DNA from: Pseudomonas protegens
GTDB taxonomy: Bacteria > Pseudomonadota > Gammaproteobacteria > Pseudomonadales > Pseudomonadaceae
Length of the DNA: 64,000 nt
Assembly (NCBI RefSeq): GCF_003363755.1
Contig: NZ_CP031396.1
Span: 1,178,001-1,242,000, forward strand
Direction of reading: 5' to 3'
The notes under the pieces were generated by a model. It made no database searches. It was not told the origin of the DNA and worked only from the letters and a program-made list of their open reading frames with translations. This document shows positions 42,624 through 53,334 of the stretch, in pieces (within the stretch, counting starts at the first letter, position 1; each line of letters begins with the position of its first letter). The position numbers were made by a program, and so were the translations under genes.

Positions 42624-43949
42624 TCAGGAACGCAACGGCTTGATCAACAACGGTCCATTGGGAACGAGCCCGCGCACCGGCTCGCTCCCATGGGGTCGGC
42701 TGTTCCAGAACGGCATGAGTAACAGCGCCGAGACCAGGGCACAGCCGGCAAACACGATGAACACCGTCACCGTGTCGAAATAGCCCGGCAACAAGCCCCC
42801 CAGTACTGCCCCCACCGAGCCGCAGCCATTGACGAAGCCTGCGGCCGTGGCCCCGGCCTTGGCCGAACCGAAATCAATGGCCGCCGCGCCGCTGATCATC
42901 GAGTCCGGCCCGTACAGGGTCAGCCCCATGAAAAACAGCAGCAGCATCACCAGCAGCACGCTGCCGGTGTGCAGCGCCCCCATGAACAGCGCCAGGGACA
43001 CTGTCAGCGCCAAGAGGCTGAGGACACAGGCCGGCATGCGCCGGGCACCGAACAGCTTGTCCGAGGCCAGGCCGATCATGATCGGCCCCAGCAGCCCGGC
43101 CAGCTCGAAGGTGGTGGGCACGATCGCCGCCCCCACCTTGCCCACCGACGGCATCTGCTCATAAACGATCACCGGTCCCCACAGCAGAATCGCGTAGCGC
43201 GCCGGTTTGAGCAGGAAGTACGACAGGCCGAGCACCAGCACCGTGCGATTGCGCAGGATCTCCCGCAACGGCTCCCAGACACTCAGGCGGCGCTCGGCGG
43301 CCTCCTCCTCGGCACTCTGTGGCGCCAATGGCTCCACCGCCGGCAAACCCACATCCTGCGGGGTGTTGCGCTGGAAGATGAAAAACAGCACCGCCGTCAG
43401 CCCCACCACCACTGCGCTGGAGATGAACGCCGCATGCCAGGTGCCGATCAGGGTATAGGCCCACCAGCCGGCAAAGGGCGACGCCACCAGCCCGCCAAAG
43501 GCGTAGCAGGAACTCCATAGCCCCAGGACCCGGCCACGCTCCCGGGCAGGGAAGAAACTGCCCATGTTCTTGCACAGCCCGGACCAGCCGGTGGACTGCG
43601 CCAGCCCCTGGATCAGCATGCACGTGGCGAACACCGGCAAGGTGGCGAAGCTGCCCATGACCAGGGCCGCGGCCGCGGAGATCAGCAGGCCGCCCAGCAC
43701 CACCACCCGCGGGCCGAAACGGTCGGCGAAGATCCCCCAGGTGAACTGGCCCACGGCGTAGGCCGCCAGGTAGATGGCATCGAGGTTGGCCATGGCCATC
43801 TTGTCGAGGGTGAAGTCGGGATCGTCGGCGATCCCCAGTTTGGCGACGGAAAAGGCTTTGCGGGTGAAGTAGAACGCCGCGTAGGCGATCCAGGTGATGG
43901 CGAAAATCTGCACGCGCCAACGTTTGATGGTGCCGTTGTGCTTATTCAT
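42624..43949 (-). CDS. MFS transporter of the organophosphate:phosphate antiporter (OPA) type
   Basis: 441 aa from ATG 43949 (MNKHNGTIKRWRVQIF) with GAGG 12 nt upstream. Twelve membrane helices. The first segment, WIAYAAFYFTRKAFSVAK, is the GlpT/UhpT/PgtP signature with the Arg-Lys pair used for phosphate binding, and the A-motif region is GIFADRFGPRVVV. OPA carriers exchange organophosphates for phosphate. Next to a phosphonate-degradation set, the likely cargo is 2-aminoethylphosphonate or its N-methyl form; that is inference. It heads a two-gene operon with the FAD oxidoreductase and is divergent from a LysR gene. Confidence 0.87.
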   Translation of the reverse strand: MNKHNGTIKRWRVQIFAITWIAYAAFYFTRKAFSVAKLGIADDPDFTLDKMAMANLDAIYLAAYAVGQFTWGIFADRFGPRVVVLGGLLISAAAALVMGSFATLPVFATCMLIQGLAQSTGWSGLCKNMGSFFPARERGRVLGLWSSCYAFGGLVASPFAGWWAYTLIGTWHAAFISSAVVVGLTAVLFFIFQRNTPQDVGLPAVEPLAPQSAEEEAAERRLSVWEPLREILRNRTVLVLGLSYFLLKPARYAILLWGPVIVYEQMPSVGKVGAAIVPTTFELAGLLGPIMIGLASDKLFGARRMPACVLSLLALTVSLALFMGALHTGSVLLVMLLLFFMGLTLYGPDSMISGAAAIDFGSAKAGATAAGFVNGCGSVGAVLGGLLPGYFDTVTVFIVFAGCALVSALLLMPFWNSRPHGSEPVRGLVPNGPLLIKPLRS

Positions 43950-44182
43950 TGTGGTTCTGACCTCAGGGTGAGTGTGCCGGCAGAATGAGGAACAAACGCC
44001 TGTGTTTTTTATTGTTGAGCACTGCAGCAGAGCCCTTGAGGCAGGCACTGCTGGTCAGATGAGTCCTGTTGCTTTCCCTGTTTCGGGACTTGGAGGTGCA
44101 CGCACAGGCATCAGGGCCGGGTACGGGTCGACTGACGGGTCACCCGGGCCTTGAAAGATGGAAGCAATTACCAACTAATAAG

Positions 44183-44205
44183 TGAAATCGATTTATCGTA
44201 TTTCA
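44183..44205. promoter_or_regulatory. LysR-type T-N11-A operator
   Basis: TGAAAT (44183-44188), 11 bp, ATTTCA (44200-44205): a perfect LysR dyad just upstream of the LysR gene at 44238, in the region shared with the divergent OPA-type transporter gene. Confidence 0.65.
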
Positions 44206-44237
44206 AATATAAGCCCAGCTTGTAAGAGGATCTGCCC

Positions 44238-45125
44238 ATGTCGGTTTCCCACGCACAGTTGAAGGCCTTTCATGCGGTGGCCGTGCACGGCAACTTCACC
44301 AAGGCTGCCGAACGCCTGTTTCTCACCCAGCCGGCGATTTCCGATCAGGTGCGCAAGCTCGAAGAGCGCTTCGGCGTCATCCTGTTCCATCGCAACAAAC
44401 GCTCGGTACGCCTCACGGATCTGGGAGAACGCCTGCTGGCCATCACCCAGCGCCTGTTCGTGGTGGAGGCCGAAGCCAAGGAACTGTTGCAGGATTCCCA
44501 GGCCTTGCAGACCGGCAGCCTGGTACTGGCGGTGGATGCCCCGGTGCATGTGCTGCCGCAGATCGCCCGGTTCTGCGAGCTGTACCCCGGGATCAATGTG
44601 AAGATCGAGACCGGCAACACCGATGAATCCCTGCTGCGTCTGTTCAACTACCAGGCCGACCTGGCCCTGCTGGGACGGGAGGTGGATGACGAGCGCCTGC
44701 TGTCCTTGACCCTGCGCAACGACCCGATGGTGGCCTTTGTCTCGCGCAATCATCCGTGGGCCGATCGCCAGTCCATCTGCCTGGCCGACCTGGACGACAC
44801 GCCCCTGGTGCTGCGGGAAGTCGGCTCGGTAACCCGGCAGACCCTGGAAGAGGAAATGAACCGGGCCGGCCTGCGGATTCGCCCGACCATCCAGGTGGAG
44901 GGCCGGGAAGCGGCGCGAGAAGCGGTAGTGGTGGGGATTGGCGTGGGGGTGGTCTCGGCGGCGGAGTTCGGCGCCGACTCCCGGGTCTGCGCCCTGCCGA
45001 TCATCGACTGCCAGCGGCGCATGACCGAAACCCTGGTGTGCCTGCGCGAGCAGAGTTCACGGCGGATCGTCGCGACCTTTCTCGATCTGGTACGCGAAAG
45101 CCTGGCCTCCCCCACCGCTCCGTAG
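44238..45125 (+). CDS. LysR family regulator, probably of the transporter/oxidoreductase operon
   Basis: 295 aa. HTH at about 4-63 (LKAFHAVAVHGNFTKAAERL, LTQPAISDQVRKLEE, FHRNKRSVRLTDLG); effector domain from about 90 (GSLVLAVDAPVHVLPQIARF, LREVGSVTRQTLEEEMNRAG). Its design is close to that of the LysR at 45193 (shared LREVGS/LREPSSITRRT segment and EGREAAREAVVVGIGVGVVS versus DSREAVTEAVAAQLGVGIVS), so the two are probably paralogues. Divergent from the OPA-type transporter gene, with a T-N11-A box between. Confidence 0.88.
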   Translation: MSVSHAQLKAFHAVAVHGNFTKAAERLFLTQPAISDQVRKLEERFGVILFHRNKRSVRLTDLGERLLAITQRLFVVEAEAKELLQDSQALQTGSLVLAVDAPVHVLPQIARFCELYPGINVKIETGNTDESLLRLFNYQADLALLGREVDDERLLSLTLRNDPMVAFVSRNHPWADRQSICLADLDDTPLVLREVGSVTRQTLEEEMNRAGLRIRPTIQVEGREAAREAVVVGIGVGVVSAAEFGADSRVCALPIIDCQRRMTETLVCLREQSSRRIVATFLDLVRESLASPTAP

Positions 45126-45185
45126 GCGCCGGCTTGCCGGCGAAGGCGATCCCTCGGGCCTCTTCGCTGACAAGCCAGTTGCTAC
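45122..45185. repeat. REP inverted pair between convergent LysR genes
   Basis: GTAGGCGCCGGCTTGCCGGCGAAG and a decayed complementary copy ending GCAACTGGCTTG-like sequence, closing both convergent regulator genes. Confidence 0.7.
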
Positions 45186-45192
45186 GGGGCGG

Positions 45193-46053
45193 TCAGGCAG
45201 GAGCCAGGGCGAAAAACGCCTGGATCAGGCGCAGGTCACGGCGCCGTTCCATGCAACCGAGCATGTGCCGGTTGATCAGGCCAGCGCCACGAATCGGCAC
45301 CGTGCACACCCGCGGGTCGTGCCCCACTTCCACTGAACTGACGATCCCGACGCCCAACTGCGCCGCCACCGCTTCGGTCACCGCCTCGCGGCTGTCCAGT
45401 TCCAGCAGCACGCGGGGCTGGACCCTGGCCAACACGCAAGCCTCATCAAAGGTGCGCCGGGTGATGGAACTGGGTTCGCGCAGCACCATGATCACCTGAT
45501 CCAGTTGTTCGATGGCAATGCCTTCGGGCAGCTCCAGCCAGGGATGCCCCTGGGGCACCAGGGCACACATCCGCGACTCACCCAGGCTTTGCAGGTGCAG
45601 GCCCTTGCGCGGCTCGACTTCGGTCAGCACCGCCACGTCGGCGTGTTCCGACAGCAGCGCCGCCAGGGTTTCCTGGGCATTGCCCAGGCGCAGGTTGACC
45701 GTCACTCCCGGATACTTCGCCCGTAGGCTGGCCAGCATCGGCATCACCATGTGCGGGCCATCCGCCGCCACTTCCAGGCGCCCGGTCAGCAATTGCCGGT
45801 TGGCCTCGAGCATGGCCTGGGCCTCTTCGGCCAGGCCGAACATGGCCCGGGTGATGGCCGCCAGCTTGATGCCTTCCTCGGTCAGCTCCACCCGGCGCGC
45901 AGTGCGCCGCAGCAGGGTGATCTGGTAATGCTCTTCCAAGGCCTTGATATGCCCGGTCACCGCTGGCTGGCTGATAAACAGCCGCCCGGCGGCCCGGGTG
46001 AAGCTGCCTTCACGGGCCACGGCGTCGAATGCGCGGAGTTGAAACAGGTTCAT
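45193..46053 (-). CDS. LysR family regulator of phnWX
   Basis: 286 aa from ATG 46053 (MNLFQLRAFDAVAREGSFTR), the normal LysR start; the frame runs upstream into the phnW leader without support. The HTH is at about 2-60 and the effector domain includes GRLEVAADGPHMVMPMLASL and VIMVLREPSSITRRTFDEAC. Divergent from phnW with a 110-bp shared region, the expected layout for a 2-aminoethylphosphonate-responsive activator. Likely a paralogue of the LysR at 44238. Confidence 0.88.
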   Translation of the reverse strand: MNLFQLRAFDAVAREGSFTRAAGRLFISQPAVTGHIKALEEHYQITLLRRTARRVELTEEGIKLAAITRAMFGLAEEAQAMLEANRQLLTGRLEVAADGPHMVMPMLASLRAKYPGVTVNLRLGNAQETLAALLSEHADVAVLTEVEPRKGLHLQSLGESRMCALVPQGHPWLELPEGIAIEQLDQVIMVLREPSSITRRTFDEACVLARVQPRVLLELDSREAVTEAVAAQLGVGIVSSVEVGHDPRVCTVPIRGAGLINRHMLGCMERRRDLRLIQAFFALAPA

Positions 46054-46163
46054 AGCTATCGGCCTCACTGATGGCTGGCATAACAACAAACAATTTGATT
46101 GATGACAAGGCAAACTGCAATTTAGTCCCCGTAGCTTCATCCCATCATTTTCGAGGACACAGC

Positions 46164-47273
46164 ATGAGCATCGCCGAGCCAATCCTGCTTACCCCCGGGC
46201 CCCTGACCACATCCGCCCGCACCCGCCAGGCGATGCTGGTGGACTGGGGTTCATGGGATGAGCGCTTCAACCAACTGACAGCCAGCCTGTGCCAGCAACT
46301 GCTGGCCATCGTCAACGGCGCCGACAGCCACCACTGTGTCCCCCTGCAAGGCAGCGGAACCTTCGCCGTGGAAGCCGCCATCGGCACCCTGGTGCCCCGC
46401 AACGGCAAGGTCCTGGTGCTGATCAACGGTGCCTACGGCAAGCGCCTGGCGAAAATCTGCGAAGTGCTCGGCCGCGACTTCAGCACCTTTGAAACCGCCG
46501 AGGACGAACCCACCACCGCCGCCGACGTCGAGCGCCTGCTCCAGGCCGACCACCGCATCAGCCACGTGGCCCTGATCCACTGCGAAACCAGCACCGGCAT
46601 CCTCAACCCGCTGCCGGAGATCGCCCAGGTCGTGGCCCGCCACGGCAAACGCCTGATCATCGATGCCATGAGCTCCTTCGGCGCCCTGCCCATCGATGCC
46701 CGGGAAATCCCCTTCGACGCATTGATCGCCGCCTCCGGCAAATGCCTGGAAGGCGTGCCCGGCATGGGTTTTGTCTTCGCCCGCAAGGAGTCCCTGGCCC
46801 AGGCGGCGGGCAACGCCCATTCCCTGGCCATGGACTTGCACGACCAGCACAGCTACATGGCCAAGACCGGCCAGTGGCGCTTCACCCCGCCGACCCACGT
46901 GGTCGCTGCGTTACATGAAGCCCTGCTGCAGTACAACGAAGAAGGCGGCCTGCCGGCACGCCATGCGCGCTACGCCGACAACTGTCGGACACTGCTGGAA
47001 GGCATGGGGAACTTGGGCTTGCGCAGCTTTCTGCCGGAAGCAATCCAGGCGCCGATCATCGTCACCTTCCATGCCCCGCAAGACCCGCGTTACCAGTTCA
47101 AGGACTTCTATGAACGGGTCAAGGCCAAGGGCTACATCCTCTACCCGGGCAAGCTGACCCAAGTCGAAACCTTCCGCGTGGGCTGCATCGGTCACGTCGA
47201 CCGCCGCGGCATGCAGGCCGCCGTCGCCGCCATCGCCGAGGTACTGCAGGAAATGGAAGTCCAGAACATCTGA
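46164..47273 (+). CDS. phnW: 2-aminoethylphosphonate--pyruvate transaminase
   Basis: 369 aa from ATG 46164, with GAGGA 6 nt upstream. Class-V aminotransferase with the family start [19 protein letters not shown], the [11 protein letters not shown] segment, [12 protein letters not shown] (PLP-binding Asp) and the PLP lysine K193 in [16 protein letters not shown]. It converts 2-aminoethylphosphonate and pyruvate to phosphonoacetaldehyde and alanine. First gene of phnWX, divergent from its LysR regulator. Confidence 0.96.
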   Translation: MSIAEPILLTPGPLTTSARTRQAMLVDWGSWDERFNQLTASLCQQLLAIVNGADSHHCVPLQGSGTFAVEAAIGTLVPRNGKVLVLINGAYGKRLAKICEVLGRDFSTFETAEDEPTTAADVERLLQADHRISHVALIHCETSTGILNPLPEIAQVVARHGKRLIIDAMSSFGALPIDAREIPFDALIAASGKCLEGVPGMGFVFARKESLAQAAGNAHSLAMDLHDQHSYMAKTGQWRFTPPTHVVAALHEALLQYNEEGGLPARHARYADNCRTLLEGMGNLGLRSFLPEAIQAPIIVTFHAPQDPRYQFKDFYERVKAKGYILYPGKLTQVETFRVGCIGHVDRRGMQAAVAAIAEVLQEMEVQNI

Positions 47274-47283
47274 CTCCCCGCCG

Positions 47284-47367
47284 TGCCTGCAACAGCGAGC
47301 TTGCTCGCGAAACAGGCGCTGCGATCCCGAACCTTTTTCCGCGAGCAAACTCGCTCCTACACAGGCA
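47284..47367. repeat. Second-type REP pair between phnW and phnX
   Basis: Inverted AGCGAGCTTGCTCGCGAA and CCGCGAGCAAACTCGCT units flanked by TGCCTG / CAGGCA. It differs from the CCGGC-type REPs elsewhere in the window. Confidence 0.75.
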
Positions 47368-47375
47368 TTGAAACC

Positions 47376-48203
47376 ATGAACTACAGCAACCCTTCTCAGT
47401 TGCAAGCAGCGATCCTCGACTGGGCCGGCACCGTGGTGGACTTCGGCTCCTTCGCTCCGACGCAGATCTTTGTCGAAGCCTTTGCCGAATTCGATGTGCA
47501 GGTGTCTATCGAAGAAGCCCGCGGCCCCATGGGCATGGGTAAGTGGGACCATATCCGCACCCTGTGCGACCTGCCGGAGGTGGCCGAGCGCTACCGTAAA
47601 GTCTTCGGTCGTACACCCACCGATGCCGACGTCACAGCCATCTACGAGCGCTTCATGCCATTGCAGATCGAGAAAATCGCCGAGCATTCGGCACTGATTC
47701 CCGGCGCCCTGGAAGTGATTGCCAAGCTGCGCGAGCAAGGCATCAAGATCGGCTCCTGCTCCGGCTACCCCAAGCAGGTGATGGACAAGGTGGTGACCCT
47801 GGCCGCCAGCAACGGCTACGTCGCCGACCATGTAGTGGCCACCGACGAAGTGCCCAACGGTCGCCCCTGGCCGGCCCAGGCCCTGGCCAATGTGATCGCC
47901 CTGGGCATCGATGATGTTGCCGCCTGCGTGAAGATCGACGACACCGTGCCAGGGATTCTCGAGGGCCGTCGCGCCGGCATGTGGACCGTGGCCCTGATCT
48001 GCTCGGGCAACGCCCTGGGCCTGAGCTATGACGGCTTCCGTGCCCTGGCCAGCGACACCCTGGCCAGCGAGCGCAAGCGCATCCATAAACTGTTCGAGGC
48101 TTCGCGCCCGCACTACATGATCGACACCATTGCCGATCTGCCTCAGGTCATCGCCGACATCAACCAGCGCCTGGCCCGAGGAGAGATGCCCCAGAGCCAC
48201 TGA
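47376..48203 (+). CDS. phnX: Phosphonoacetaldehyde hydrolase (phosphonatase)
   Basis: 275 aa from ATG 47376 ([20 protein letters not shown]); upstream frame extends through the repeat only. HAD-superfamily enzyme with nucleophile D15 (ILDWAGT) and the Schiff-base lysine K56 in [10 protein letters not shown], the residue unique to phosphonatase, plus the later [20 protein letters not shown] block. It splits phosphonoacetaldehyde to acetaldehyde and phosphate, releasing phosphorus from phosphonates. Ends at a strong terminator. Confidence 0.96.
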   Translation: MNYSNPSQLQAAILDWAGTVVDFGSFAPTQIFVEAFAEFDVQVSIEEARGPMGMGKWDHIRTLCDLPEVAERYRKVFGRTPTDADVTAIYERFMPLQIEKIAEHSALIPGALEVIAKLREQGIKIGSCSGYPKQVMDKVVTLAASNGYVADHVVATDEVPNGRPWPAQALANVIALGIDDVAACVKIDDTVPGILEGRRAGMWTVALICSGNALGLSYDGFRALASDTLASERKRIHKLFEASRPHYMIDTIADLPQVIADINQRLARGEMPQSH

Positions 48204-48224
48204 TCAGGCCCCAGCTCCACAACC

Positions 48225-48257
48225 AAACGGCGGCGCTCCTGGCACCGCCGTTTTTTT
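48225..48257 (+). terminator. phnX terminator
   Basis: 9-bp stem AAACGGCGG / CCGCCGTTT with an 11-nt loop, running into a T7 tract. Confidence 0.9.
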
Positions 48258-48401
48258 ATCGGGCATTGCCCCGCCAGGGCCCTGACAAGGGCGATAAAAG
48301 CCCCTGTCGACTCAGGCAAACCCTCGGATAGCGGATTACAGTTACAGCACTCCGTCATTCAAGAACGGAGGCTTCAGACCTGATGACCGAGGATGTCCCG
48401 T

Positions 48402-48956
48402 ATGCCCTGGAAAAACACTGAGTCTCGCTACAGCAGCATGACGATCACCCTGCACTGGTTGATGCTGGTGCTCTTGGCGGTGGTTTACGCCTGTATCGAA
48501 TTTCGCGGCATCTTTCCCAAGGGCAGCGGCGCTCGCACGCTGATTGTCGAAGCCCACTTCATGCTCGGCCTGACGGTGTTCGTTCTGGTCTGGCTGCGCC
48601 TGTTCGCGCGCACCCAGGGCGTCGCACCGAAGATCGTGCCCAACCCGCCCCAGTGGCAGAGGCTGCTGGCGACGCTCATGCACTGGGCGCTCTACCTGTT
48701 CATGATCGCCATGCCGCTGCTCGGTTGGCTGACCACCAGCGCCAAGGGCCATCAAGTGATGTTCTACGGCTTCGATCTGCCGCTGCTGGTGACAGAGGAC
48801 AAAAACCTGGCCAAACAACTCCAGGGCTGGCACGAACTGCTGGGTAGCCTGGGTTACTGGCTGATCGGTCTGCATGCCCTGGCCGGGCTCTATCACCACT
48901 ACGTGATGCGCGATAACACCCTGCAACGCATGTGGCGCAAACCGGATCAGGCCTGA
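48402..48956 (+). CDS. Cytochrome b561
   Basis: 184 aa from ATG 48402, with GAGGA 8 nt upstream. Four membrane helices with haem-ligating histidines: LHWLMLVLLAVVYAC, EAHFMLGLTVFVLVWLRLF, ALMHWALYLFMI-like LMHWALYLFMIAMPLLGW, and HELLGSLGYWLIGLHALAGLYHHY. It most resembles CybB-type superoxide:ubiquinone oxidoreductases, but that assignment is only by layout. Its last 10 bases overlap the end of the convergent desulfhydrase gene. Confidence 0.9.
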   Translation: MPWKNTESRYSSMTITLHWLMLVLLAVVYACIEFRGIFPKGSGARTLIVEAHFMLGLTVFVLVWLRLFARTQGVAPKIVPNPPQWQRLLATLMHWALYLFMIAMPLLGWLTTSAKGHQVMFYGFDLPLLVTEDKNLAKQLQGWHELLGSLGYWLIGLHALAGLYHHYVMRDNTLQRMWRKPDQA

Positions 48957-49894
48957 TCGGCGAATCCACGGCGGCCTTGCAAGCCGCCGGTATGCACGAA
49001 GATCAACCGGCTACCCGCGGCAAAGCGCCCGGCCAGGACCTGCGCCTGCAAGGCCAGCAGGGCCTTGCCGGTGTACAGCGGTTCCAATGGCAAGCCGCTG
49101 TATCGCTCACTCAGTTGGATGAACTCCCGCAACTCTGCGTCGACCTTGGCAAAACCGCCACGACTGCTGTCCAGCAGCTCATAACGGCCACTGTTCAGCC
49201 CGGCCTCCTGCAAAATATCCGCAACCTGCTGCGCCACCCCGTGATCCGCAGGCACCGCCAGTGCGCCATACACCGGGTGCACGCCAGCCTCCGCCAGCAC
49301 CAACCCAGCCAGGGTGGTGCCAGTACCGACGGCCAGCCACCAACCGTGATAGTCGCTCCAGCCCAAGGCCGGTAACTGTTGCTGCACCTGTTGTAGCAAC
49401 GGCCGGCAGCCTGAAGCGCCCGCCAGGCCACCGCCCCCCTCGGGCACCGGATACAGCTCGGGGTACTGCGCCTGCCAAGGCGCCCAGAAACCGGGGGCAT
49501 GGCGCCCCCGGTAACCGGCGTAACCCAACCAGTGCACCTGCATGCCGAAACGCTGCAGGTCGCGCACGGTCGGGGTGTCTTGTGGATGGCCGCGCAACAG
49601 CCCGACCGTGGGGAAGGCAAAACGTCGACCGGCAGCGGCCAGGGCGTGCAGATGATTGGAATGGGCACCGCCCAGGCTGATGATGCCGGCGGCACCACAC
49701 TGGCGCGCGGTTGCCAGGTGTTCGGTCAGCTTGAACCATTTGTTGCCGCTGATCAGTGGATCGATCAGGTCCAGGCGCAGCACCGCCACCTCGACCCCGG
49801 CTTGAGACAGCCAGTCCAGGTCCAGCCGTTGCAGCGGTGCCTGGGGCAGCCAATCGAAGGAATCGGGAAAGGACATCAGCATCAGGTTCAACAT
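48947..49894 (-). CDS. D-cysteine desulfhydrase / ACC-deaminase family PLP enzyme
   Basis: 315 aa. PLP enzyme of the tryptophan-synthase-beta fold: the PLP lysine is in DPLISGNKWFKL (about 50), followed by GGAHSNHLHALAAAG and the C-terminal phosphate-binding GTGTTLAGL. These features fit the DcyD/ACC deaminase family; I cannot separate D-cysteine desulfhydrase from ACC deaminase here, and the former is the more common assignment. The ATG at 49894 directly follows a perfect hairpin and has no ribosome site; in-frame ATGs at 49882 and 49876 are alternatives. Confidence 0.83.
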   Translation of the reverse strand: MLNLMLMSFPDSFDWLPQAPLQRLDLDWLSQAGVEVAVLRLDLIDPLISGNKWFKLTEHLATARQCGAAGIISLGGAHSNHLHALAAAGRRFAFPTVGLLRGHPQDTPTVRDLQRFGMQVHWLGYAGYRGRHAPGFWAPWQAQYPELYPVPEGGGGLAGASGCRPLLQQVQQQLPALGWSDYHGWWLAVGTGTTLAGLVLAEAGVHPVYGALAVPADHGVAQQVADILQEAGLNSGRYELLDSSRGGFAKVDAELREFIQLSERYSGLPLEPLYTGKALLALQAQVLAGRFAAGSRLIFVHTGGLQGRRGFADQA

Positions 49895-49929
49895 GCAAAG
49901 AGGCGCAGTCTACCAGTGCGCCTCTTTGC
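49895..49929. other. Perfect hairpin at the desulfhydrase start codon
   Basis: 13-bp arms GCAAAGAGGCGCA and TGCGCCTCTTTGC around a 9-nt loop, touching the start ATG of the gene read leftward and 23 bp from the fadH stop. It has no T tract; it may be the fadH terminator, a translational control element, or both. Confidence 0.7.
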
Positions 49930-49951
49930 CCGCTGCGTGTCGCTGACGCCG

Positions 49952-52063
<2,112 letters not shown>

Positions 52064-52200
52064 CTAAGAGCACGGTATCCGGCGCTCAATGACCGTAACT
52101 GACAACTTATTGATCCAAACGCACAGCGCCCCTTGGCAAGCGTCGGCCCGGGCCCTACCCTAGTCGACGACTCCTGCACACGGCCGCTGACTGTTTCCCC

Positions 52201-53331
52201 ATGCGCAAACTTCTCTACATCACCCTCACTCTGGCCCTGCTTGCAGCCGCCACCCGCTACGCAATCTGGACTCGCGACCGTCCAGAGGCGCACTACCTGT
52301 CGGACCTGCGCATCCAGCTCGCGGTGGATCAAGGCGTGCCAGCCGATAATGGCAACCTGCTGGCGATTCAGCCTGAACTGTTCCCCACCGACTACCAGAA
52401 CATCGAACGCCTGCATCGCAAGCTGGCGGCCTACTTGCAGCAAGCCACTGACAAAGGCCTGGTCAACGCCAAGACCATCGTCGTGCTACCGGAGCATATC
52501 GGCACCTGGCTGATGGTCAGTGGTGAAAAGAACGAGCTGTACCAGGCCACCTCCTTGAAAGAAGCGATGAACTGGCTGGCCGTGAGCAACCCCTTGCCGT
52601 TTCTCAAGGCGCTGATCAGCGCCAGGGGCGACAGTCGCCTGGACGATGCGTATCTGCGCATGAAGGCGAAGAAAATGGCCAAGGACTATCAGTGGCTGTT
52701 CGGCGGCCTGGCCAAGGAGTTCCAGGTGACCCTGGTGGCCGGCACCATCATTCTGCCGGAGCCCAGTGTCAGTCAGGGCACCCTGCAGATTGGCAGCGGC
52801 GCCCTGTACAACAGCAGCCTGGTGTTCGGCAGCGATGGCCTGCCCATGGGCCAGCCCCAGCGGCAGATCTACCCGACCTATGCCGAAAGCGGCTACCTGA
52901 AGGGCGATACCGAAACAGCGCTACGGGTGATCGATACCCCCGCCGGACGGCTCGGCGTACTGATCGGCAGCGACAGCTGGTACCCGGAAAACTATCGCAA
53001 GCTCAATGAGCAGAGCACTCAATTGGTGGCAGTCCCGGCCTTTGTCATGGGCCGCGACGGCTGGGACAAACCCTGGCGCGGTTACAAGAGCATCGCCACC
53101 CCCAGTGAAGTCAGCCTCAAGCCCGAGGAAGCCAGCGAAGGCGAGGCCTGGCATCGCCTGACCCTCACTGCCCGCCCGCCCAGCAGCCTGGCCAGTGCCG
53201 GGGTCAGCGTGTTCCTGCGTGGCCAGTTCTGGGACCAGCGCAGCAGCGGCCAGAGCTTTATCAACAGCAATGGCCAGACCTTTGCCGACGAGGGCACCCG
53301 GGGTGCTCGCTTGCTGAACATCTGGTTGTAG
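52201..53331 (+). CDS. Membrane-anchored nitrilase-fold protein lacking catalytic Lys and Cys
   Basis: 376 aa. An N-terminal hydrophobic segment (about 4-20) suggests a signal anchor with the domain in the periplasm. The nitrilase fold is readable: E98 in VLPEHIGTW (catalytic Glu kept), SGALYNSSLVFGSDGLPMGQ, then PQRQIYPTY where the catalytic Lys of the usual Y-x-K-x-H is Gln222, and GVLIGSDSWYPENY where the catalytic Cys of I-C-x-D is Gly256 (next Ser257). So the E-K-C triad is reduced to Glu, and hydrolase activity is unlikely by the usual mechanism. Coupled (3-bp gap) to an AraC regulator gene, perhaps as a sensor or binding protein. Confidence 0.78.
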   Translation: MRKLLYITLTLALLAAATRYAIWTRDRPEAHYLSDLRIQLAVDQGVPADNGNLLAIQPELFPTDYQNIERLHRKLAAYLQQATDKGLVNAKTIVVLPEHIGTWLMVSGEKNELYQATSLKEAMNWLAVSNPLPFLKALISARGDSRLDDAYLRMKAKKMAKDYQWLFGGLAKEFQVTLVAGTIILPEPSVSQGTLQIGSGALYNSSLVFGSDGLPMGQPQRQIYPTYAESGYLKGDTETALRVIDTPAGRLGVLIGSDSWYPENYRKLNEQSTQLVAVPAFVMGRDGWDKPWRGYKSIATPSEVSLKPEEASEGEAWHRLTLTARPPSSLASAGVSVFLRGQFWDQRSSGQSFINSNGQTFADEGTRGARLLNIWL

Positions 53332-53334
53332 TCG

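Noticed and set aside
46054..46163. LysR box at the phnW/LysR divergent region
   Set aside because: AT-rich and the right place, but I could not find a convincing T-N11-A dyad, so no site is annotated.
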